Part shown: positions 57,867-64,000 of the stretch, piece after piece
Layout of the letters: every line of letters starts with the position of its first letter
How positions within the stretch are numbered: position 1 is the stretch's first letter
From: an uncultured Muribaculaceae bacterium
Lineage (GTDB): Bacteria > Bacteroidota > Bacteroidia > Bacteroidales > Muribaculaceae
DNA: 64,000 nucleotides
Direction of reading: 5' to 3'
Assembly (NCBI GenBank): GCA_905233845.1
Contig: CAJOFH010000013.1
Coordinates: 30,531-94,530 of the forward strand
The notes under the pieces: generated by a model
What the model was told of the DNA's origin: nothing
Seen by the model: only the letters and a program-made list of their open reading frames with translations
Database searches by the model: none
Made by a program: the position numbers and the translations under genes

Positions 57867-59006
57867 TTAGTCATCATTCCATTGAGATAAATCAAGATTA
57901 AGAATCGCTCTCTCGACTAGAGCGAGGGCAGTTTTTGTGTCCATTGCTTGCTCAAGTGGCATGTTGTGTGGTGTCACTTCTATCACGCGGTCAAATCCCA
58001 GCAGCGACGTTTCGGTCCTGGGAGCTATATTTCCGCATATCGCGATAACTGGGATGTTTTGTTGCTTGGCGGCTTGTAACACTCCAGCTGGGGCTTTGCC
58101 CATCAAAGTTTGGTTGTCAATACGTCCTTCACCAGTGATTACTAGGTTTGCATCGGCAATTATTTCGTTGAAATGAGCCATATTGAGCAGGAAATCGATG
58201 CCTGGCACTATGGTGGCTCCCAGTAGACCCACCATTCCTGCTGCCACTCCACCAGCAGCTCCCGCTCCGTTAATGAAGCTGGTGCCTTCGGGCAAAAACG
58301 AAGCGAAGTTCTCAAGTCCTCGTTCTAGCTCGATGACTTGTTCGGGTGAAGCACCCTTTTGTGGACCAAAAATTGCTGCGGCTCCATTAGGTCCTGTCAA
58401 TTGGTTGTTCACATCAGTGAGCAACGAGAAACGTGTGTGGGCAATGGCAGGATTAAGGCCAGTGGTATCAATGTGCTTGATTAGCCTTAGGTTTTGCCCG
58501 CATGGCGTGAGTGGTTGTTGCTTGTCGTCAAGGAACTTATAGCCCAATGCAGCGAGAATACCCATTGCCGCGTCACATGTAGCGCTACCTCCTAAACCCA
58601 TGACCACATGATTAGCTCCTTTGTTAATGGCATCTCTGATTATTTGTCCAGTGCCAAAAGTGCTGGTCCTCATCACGTCGCGCAGTTGGTGTGGCACCAA
58701 TGCCAGTCCACTTGCCGTTGCTAAGTCAAGATAGGCCGTGTGTAAGTCATCGTCGAGCAAATATTCAGCATCAACAGTCGGCAGTTGGGGTAGTGGTGCC
58801 GACACTTGAATGTGTTGTAACGCTGAAGCTTTGTGAGCGAGAAGTGTTTTAAACGCTTCCAATGTTCCGTCGCCACCGTCAGCAATGGGCACAATTATGA
58901 TGTCTACATCAGGTGTTTGGCTTTTGATTGTGTTGTGAATGCGTTGTGCCAATTGTTGCGAAGTGGCACATCCCTTGAACTTGTCGACTGCGATAACGAT
59001 TTTCAT
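57867..59006 (-). CDS. glycerate kinase
   Basis: 'DKFKGCATSQQLA', 'PIADGGDGTLEA', 'GLGGSATCDAAMGILAALG'. Confidence 0.95.
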   Translation of the reverse strand: MKIVIAVDKFKGCATSQQLAQRIHNTIKSQTPDVDIIIVPIADGGDGTLEAFKTLLAHKASALQHIQVSAPLPQLPTVDAEYLLDDDLHTAYLDLATASGLALVPHQLRDVMRTSTFGTGQIIRDAINKGANHVVMGLGGSATCDAAMGILAALGYKFLDDKQQPLTPCGQNLRLIKHIDTTGLNPAIAHTRFSLLTDVNNQLTGPNGAAAIFGPQKGASPEQVIELERGLENFASFLPEGTSFINGAGAAGGVAAGMVGLLGATIVPGIDFLLNMAHFNEIIADANLVITGEGRIDNQTLMGKAPAGVLQAAKQQNIPVIAICGNIAPRTETSLLGFDRVIEVTPHNMPLEQAMDTKTALALVERAILNLDLSQWNDD

Positions 59007-59017
59007 GAAGCTATGGG

Positions 59018-59935
59018 TCAGTCGGTTTCCACCACCAGATAGTTGGTGTTTTTCCAGAAAAGCTCTTGGTCGTAGATTCTGAGCACTTTGCTGCCGTTCA
59101 CATCATCAATCGAGAACGACTGTCCATCGTGTTGTGTTCTCACGTTAGCATTCTTGCAGTGAAGGTTTATCTCGTTCAGGGTTCGCTTGTCGGCCTTTGT
59201 GAAATAAGAGTGCATGATGCTGCTGCTTTGCATCACTTTAGTCTTCTGTAAGAATCCGCTTTCGATGATTTTGTGTCTTTTCAATTCATCATAAGTACCG
59301 AGAGTAAAATAACATTCTGTTGTCTCTTTTATTGGATCTTTCGCTCCTTCTTGAACCGTTTTGTCGTTGATTGTGGTGTTTGTGACTGTAGTGTCGATGT
59401 TATTCTCGGTTGTTTTAGATGTGGACTTTTCAGTTCCTTTTTTGCCGTTGAGTTTGTCTAACTGTTCTTGCTGATTAGTAAGCTGTTTCTTAAGGTTTGC
59501 GACAGTGTTTAGCATTGTTTTTTTCTCGTTGTCGCCCAGATTCTTGTTCTCGTTGTTGTTAATCGACTCTTCAATCTTGTCAAGTCGTTTCATTCTGTCT
59601 TGGATGGAGTTGCTTATGAGTGCCAAGTCATCGCGGTACTGTGTATTGAGTTCAGAATTCTCATTAATAGGGGCGTTAGAGAAAATCTTCTCGATGTTAT
59701 TTATGTCGTTTTGCCCGTTAGCTATCTCTTTGGCAAGAACATTGAGGTCGTTATTGTTGTCTTTGATATCAATATTATTTGAAGAACTTTTCTTCTCATG
59801 GCTTTTGCTGGCAGTTGAGTTTTCAATGGTTTCAGAGCTATTGTCACTGTCGTCACCATTTCTTTTACCACAAGCAATTAAAGTGAGAGAGCCGATTGCC
59901 AACCACACAATGATATGAAGATTAAATGTTCTCAT
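59018..59935 (-). CDS. lipoprotein of unknown function
   Basis: 'MRTFNLHIIVWLAIGSLTLIACGKRN' lipobox. Confidence 0.65.
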   Translation of the reverse strand: MRTFNLHIIVWLAIGSLTLIACGKRNGDDSDNSSETIENSTASKSHEKKSSSNNIDIKDNNNDLNVLAKEIANGQNDINNIEKIFSNAPINENSELNTQYRDDLALISNSIQDRMKRLDKIEESINNNENKNLGDNEKKTMLNTVANLKKQLTNQQEQLDKLNGKKGTEKSTSKTTENNIDTTVTNTTINDKTVQEGAKDPIKETTECYFTLGTYDELKRHKIIESGFLQKTKVMQSSSIMHSYFTKADKRTLNEINLHCKNANVRTQHDGQSFSIDDVNGSKVLRIYDQELFWKNTNYLVVETD

Positions 59936-60677
59936 CGCTATCATGTTTTTGGTTATACTTATTCTTGAATTGGGCATATTTGTCGACTTTGACATGGGTA
60001 TCGGCAACTTTTCCTGCAACAATTACTACAATCTCGCCTCTCGGTTGTTGTTGGTTAAAGTAGTTGAGCAGTTCTTGCAGAGTGCCGTTGTGGGTGGTGT
60101 CGTGGAGTTTGGAAATCTCTCGGCACACCGAGGCCTCGCGTTCTGGACCGAAAGTGTCAACAAATTGTTTCAGGGTCTTGACCAACCGCATGGGTGACTC
60201 ATAGAAAATCATCGTTCTTTGCTCTTGGGCAAGTTCGTTGAGTCGTGCTTGGCGCCCTTTCTTGACGGGTAGGAACCCTTCAAAGGTAAAACGCTCGCAT
60301 GGTAACCCTGAGTTGACTAGTGCAGGCACGAAAGCAGTGGCTCCAGGTAGCGTCTCAACGGTGATATTGTGTCTCCTACATTCTCTTGCCAATAAGAATC
60401 CTGGGTCGCTGATACCCGGAGTACCAGCATCGGTAACGAGTGCGATATCCTCGCCAGCCTTAAGCATATCTATTATGCCCGTTGTGGTGTCGTGTTCGTT
60501 AAATTTGTGATGGCTTCGCATGGGGGTGGTGATGTCAAAGTGTTTCATCAACACGGCGCTGGTGCGTGTGTCCTCAGCGAGTATGAGCGACACCTCCTTG
60601 AGGATTCTGATGGCTCGTTGAGTCATGTCCTCAAGATTCCCCACTGGTGTGGGCACCATATATAGCTTGCCTGCCAT
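59922..60677 (-). CDS. rsmI: 16S rRNA 2'-O-methyltransferase RsmI
   Basis: 'LYMVPTPVGNLEDMTQRAI', 'DAGTPGISDPG'. Confidence 0.95.
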   Translation of the reverse strand: MAGKLYMVPTPVGNLEDMTQRAIRILKEVSLILAEDTRTSAVLMKHFDITTPMRSHHKFNEHDTTTGIIDMLKAGEDIALVTDAGTPGISDPGFLLARECRRHNITVETLPGATAFVPALVNSGLPCERFTFEGFLPVKKGRQARLNELAQEQRTMIFYESPMRLVKTLKQFVDTFGPEREASVCREISKLHDTTHNGTLQELLNYFNQQQPRGEIVVIVAGKVADTHVKVDKYAQFKNKYNQKHDSDENI

Positions 60678-60690
60678 GCGAATTGTTGAA

Positions 60691-61218
60691 TTATTCGAAG
60701 TTTAGACCCACGAGCCTGATGAACTCTTTCACCTCTTCTCGACTGGAATCTAATAGTAAGTCCTGTGTTATGTAATCGCTCACTTGTTTGATGTCACGCA
60801 TGCTCTCTATTTGAGATATGGCATCATTGAAGCGCTGTTCGTCACCATCAAAAAGTTCGCGCAAGAACAGGAATCGGTCGTTGATAGAGAAGGCCGACAT
60901 GATGTTGCGAGATGGCTTTGGTTTGACTAAAACGGGAGGTGCCACTTTTGGCTCTGGTTCTGGTTCTGGTTCAGGCTTAGGTTCAGGCTCTTGTTCTGGT
61001 TCTTTTTCCTGCTCTTGCTCAGGCTTTGCTTGTGTCACAGGTTCTGTGATGGTGTTGCGACTACTGAGTTCATCCTCAATGTCGTTGATTTGCTGCTTGA
61101 GCGAGTCGAGCTTAGCCTTGAGCGTGGTAATCACATTGTCGTTGTGCTGTTGCAAGACCAGCAAGATATCTTCTATCTCAGAGACCTGAGTTAGCAAAGT
61201 GTCGATGCGAGTATACAT
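60691..61218 (-). CDS. hypothetical protein with Pro/Glu-repeat linker
   Basis: 'PEQEPEPKPEPEPEPEPK' low-complexity segment. Confidence 0.65.
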   Translation of the reverse strand: MYTRIDTLLTQVSEIEDILLVLQQHNDNVITTLKAKLDSLKQQINDIEDELSSRNTITEPVTQAKPEQEQEKEPEQEPEPKPEPEPEPEPKVAPPVLVKPKPSRNIMSAFSINDRFLFLRELFDGDEQRFNDAISQIESMRDIKQVSDYITQDLLLDSSREEVKEFIRLVGLNFE

Positions 61219-61288
61219 AGTTGAAAACGATTAGCGGCTGCAAACATATAAAAAATAAATGAATAAACACCTCAAAAATATGGAAAAA

Positions 61289-62722
61289 TTAATGCTCAGG
61301 GTCAAAGATGTTGATGAGCAGTCGGTCTATCATGTTCTTGAGGTTGGGACGGCTGCCATGCCAGTTATTCACGAGGACTGCCCATGCATAACGTGGCTCA
61401 TCGGCAGGGTAATAGCCTACGTAGCACTGCACATCACGCATCGAACCTGACTTCACGGCGATGTGGGTGCTTAAAGACGATTCTTTGAACCAATCTCCAA
61501 TCTTGGCATTCACTCCAATGCGTGGCATAAGGTCGACGAGGCGGAGTTGTTTTGTGCCAAATCTACGGTCTGCCATATAAGTGAGCATATCTGCAAAAAA
61601 GCGAACTGGTGCTTTGTTGTTGCGGGCAAGTCCGCTGCCATCGTACTGAAACTTGCCGCTGGCATCAACGCCACGTGCGTTGAAGAGGCTGTCGATTACT
61701 GCTACGCCCTCGCTGTCAAAGGGCTCACGACCGCTATTGACTGCTATTGCTCGCAATAGTGCCTCGGTGAACATATTGTCACTGCGTTCCAGCAGAGAGG
61801 TGATAATATCGGTCATCACTGGCGATTTGTGGATGAGCAACTGCCAGCGCTGAGTGCCTTGAGTTATATCATTGTTTCCCAACTTGATGCCCTCTCGTGC
61901 AAGAGAGTGGTTGAGGCTGTCGATGAGCAGAGCATCGGGGGTGGGGTTTGAGACATCAAAATAGTAGGTGGTGTCAGCGGCTGTGCCAGTGAGTACAATG
62001 GCAGGGTTGGCATACTCAAGCAGAGGCACCACGTCGTCCTTGTCGCCCTTTCGGAGTCGGTTGATAATTTGCACTCCTGGCACATTTGGCTCAAAGTGGG
62101 CATTCCTGGCTGAACCATCGCCCTTACCGTCAAAGACAAGTCGCATGCGGTTGTCGCAGTAGTTGAGTGCGTGCACTCCCATGCCATAGTCCCAAGCCAG
62201 GTCATCGGCACACCAGTCTCCGTTGTAGGCTGGGTAGTAGTAGCGCGACTGGTCGACAATTGCCTTGCCGTCAATCTGTCGTATGCCTTGCTTGTGCAGC
62301 TTCTCCACAATCTCTTCCACGATGTCGAGATTCTCCTTGAAGTATACCGAGCCCAGAGTGGGGTCGCCCATGCCCACAATCACAAGGTTTCCTCGCAGCG
62401 TGCTACCGTGAATCTCACCATCGAGGTAGACGGGTGTTTGGAATGTATAATCGGCACCCAGCAGTTCCAGTGCAGCCGATGAAGTGACAGTTTTCATTGT
62501 CGACGCTGTGATGCATGCCATATTGGCATTACGGCTACCAAGTGTGTTGCCGCTTTTCACGTCCACCACAATCACTCCAAGCGAGCCGTGACGCATTAGC
62601 GAGTCGTCGACAAAGCGGTCGATTGCCTTCTGCGTGCGTGCAGGAGTTATATCTCTCGCTTGAGTAGCAACACTCAAGGCAGCTCCAATTATCATTACTG
62701 CAATAAAAAAACGTAGTCTCAT
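61289..62722 (-). CDS. dacB: D-alanyl-D-alanine carboxypeptidase/endopeptidase (PBP4-type)
   Basis: 'TASTMKTVTS' SxxK, 'YDGSGLARNN', 'HIAVKSGSMRD' KSG. Confidence 0.9.
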   Translation of the reverse strand: MRLRFFIAVMIIGAALSVATQARDITPARTQKAIDRFVDDSLMRHGSLGVIVVDVKSGNTLGSRNANMACITASTMKTVTSSAALELLGADYTFQTPVYLDGEIHGSTLRGNLVIVGMGDPTLGSVYFKENLDIVEEIVEKLHKQGIRQIDGKAIVDQSRYYYPAYNGDWCADDLAWDYGMGVHALNYCDNRMRLVFDGKGDGSARNAHFEPNVPGVQIINRLRKGDKDDVVPLLEYANPAIVLTGTAADTTYYFDVSNPTPDALLIDSLNHSLAREGIKLGNNDITQGTQRWQLLIHKSPVMTDIITSLLERSDNMFTEALLRAIAVNSGREPFDSEGVAVIDSLFNARGVDASGKFQYDGSGLARNNKAPVRFFADMLTYMADRRFGTKQLRLVDLMPRIGVNAKIGDWFKESSLSTHIAVKSGSMRDVQCYVGYYPADEPRYAWAVLVNNWHGSRPNLKNMIDRLLINIFDPEH

Positions 62723-62769
62723 ATCTTTAAGTTGCTTATTATATGTTTATCTTGAAATTCTAAATCTAG

Positions 62770-62808
62770 ATTCTGCATTCTGCATTCTGCATTGAGCATT
62801 GAGCATTG
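62770..62808. repeat. 7-bp tandem repeat (ATTCTGC/ATTGAGC)
   Basis: attctgcattctgcattctgcattgagcattgagcattg. Confidence 0.85.
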
Positions 62809-62810
62809 TA

Positions 62811-63431
62811 CTATTCCCATTCCAGGAGATTTGCAGCGATGCCGTCGGCAAGATTTACGAGTGAGCAAAGTGGATGCTCGTCGCGTGCTGCGTTTATGCT
62901 TCTGGTAAGCTCATAGCTCTGCATGGGAAGGTCCCATGCTGCCATGTGCCAGCGAATGGCAAGCAGCTCGTCGTCATAGATTTCTAAACCGCTCATCAAT
63001 GCCAGCATCGCCGACTTCTCGCCGTGCCCCATTGGGAAGTTGCTGTAGCTGATGTCGTAGGTCTCGACCTCTTGCCACAGTCCGTTTTCCCCTTTGCGTT
63101 TCTTGATAGTGGGGGAGTAGATGTCGGCCTTGCAGATGTCGTGTAGCAGAGTGGCGATTATCACGCTGTCGCGCTTGAGTTTATGTTCCAAGTCTGGATT
63201 CATGGCGATTACCATTTCTCTCAGTTTCAAGCCTGCCATGCAAGTGTTTAACGAGTGAACGAGCAGCCCTCCATCGCTGTTGAGGTGGTGGTTGACGCTT
63301 GCTGGTGCCGTGAAGAACCGCATCTTGCCGTCGTCAAGCATTTCGAGAAGATCATCAATACCTTCCCTTCCTGTTGACCTGAGCAAATCGATAAACTGCG
63401 CTTTATAGGTCTCAATTTCTTGTTTGTTCAT
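62811..63431 (-). CDS. HD-domain hydrolase
   Basis: 'VIIATLLHDICKADIYSP'. Confidence 0.75.
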   Translation of the reverse strand: MNKQEIETYKAQFIDLLRSTGREGIDDLLEMLDDGKMRFFTAPASVNHHLNSDGGLLVHSLNTCMAGLKLREMVIAMNPDLEHKLKRDSVIIATLLHDICKADIYSPTIKKRKGENGLWQEVETYDISYSNFPMGHGEKSAMLALMSGLEIYDDELLAIRWHMAAWDLPMQSYELTRSINAARDEHPLCSLVNLADGIAANLLEWE

Positions 63432-63829
63432 TAGTGTCTATGTTTTTTCTTATTATGTTTATGCTTCTTAACCTTTTTCTTTCTCATGTATTTCACCCAT
63501 GCGTAATGCTTGCGACGCTTAAGATAGAACGGGTCGCCCTCGTGTCGATAGGCTTCTCGCTCAAAGCCTATGCTCATGTAAGCATTGCTCTTCATAAAGA
63601 GTCGTAATATCCATTCAATTAGGTAGATTAGATAGAATGGTAAGTAGCCTAGCTCCCGCATCTGAGCTGTGTGAATCTTCTCGTGGTTGATGAGACGATC
63701 AGTCACTTGGACTTCTGGATGCACAAAAAACACCCCAAAAATGTTGATTGCGGCATGGCGTCGCAACGGTGGCATATATCGGCTACGTACTATCTTCATC
63801 GAAACATTAGAAATGGTTTCAACCTGCAA
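63431..63829 (-). CDS. hypothetical protein
   Basis: 'NHEKIHTAQMRELGYLPFYLIYLIEW' with HExxH-like spacing; basic tail. Confidence 0.6.
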   Translation of the reverse strand: MQVETISNVSMKIVRSRYMPPLRRHAAINIFGVFFVHPEVQVTDRLINHEKIHTAQMRELGYLPFYLIYLIEWILRLFMKSNAYMSIGFEREAYRHEGDPFYLKRRKHYAWVKYMRKKKVKKHKHNKKKHRH

Positions 63830-64000
63830 AGATATAAAAATAATTCATAATGCACAATGTACAATTGTCAATGAGACTACATCAAATATAGTAAATGAAG
63901 CATTGTAGAGTCAACAAGCAAATGCATATTTTTTGACAAAGTTAAGAAAAATGTTTGTAGAACTCTCTGACGGGCGTGCTGAATTTGAGTTTTTTTCTTG

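Noticed and set aside
60940-61030. Pro/Glu repeat as a minisatellite of interest
   Set aside because: In-frame low-complexity linker within a CDS; common and unremarkable.
62770-62808. 7-bp tandem repeat as a functional element
   Set aside because: Short intergenic heptamer repeats of this kind look like replication-slippage sequence; no associated gene feature.

Overview
The window is Bacteroidetes DNA, judging by TAnnTTTG-type -7 promoter boxes and by gene content. About 0.84-39.2 kb is a GC-richer prophage-like region. It carries a capsid protein, tail tube, terminase, portal, connectors, holin, amidase, a 1600-aa tape measure, a baseplate-like tail protein and a tyrosine integrase. It abuts the 3' end of a tRNA-Pro(GGG) gene. 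From 39.25 to 64 kb is ordinary chromosome: pantothenate kinase, radical SAM/GT2, recR, tex, HU, RNase G, lysO, acpP-fabF-rnc, glycerate kinase, rsmI, PBP4-type carboxypeptidase. The most interesting signals are RNA-like structures inside the prophage. (1) A ~940-nt non-coding, heavily structured region (29.50-30.45 kb) lies between the lysis genes and the tape measure and ends in a terminator; it looks like a large ornate phage RNA. (2) A ~95-nt minus-strand sRNA candidate (26.64-26.73 kb) has a near-consensus promoter and a terminator. It contains three hairpins at exact 30-nt spacing that show the same 10-nt loop on different stems. (3) A ~200-nt structured RNA (8.30-8.50 kb) sits between an ASCH-like gene and a CoiA-like nuclease gene whose promoters share a palindromic operator. 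Other points are an ECF sigma/anti-sigma/outer-membrane-barrel cassette bracketed by 38-bp direct repeats, a DUF1016 nuclease plus ABC transporter inserted among the head-tail genes, and 12-bp-periodic TACA motifs flanking the integrase. All calls come from reading the sequence; no database search was run.
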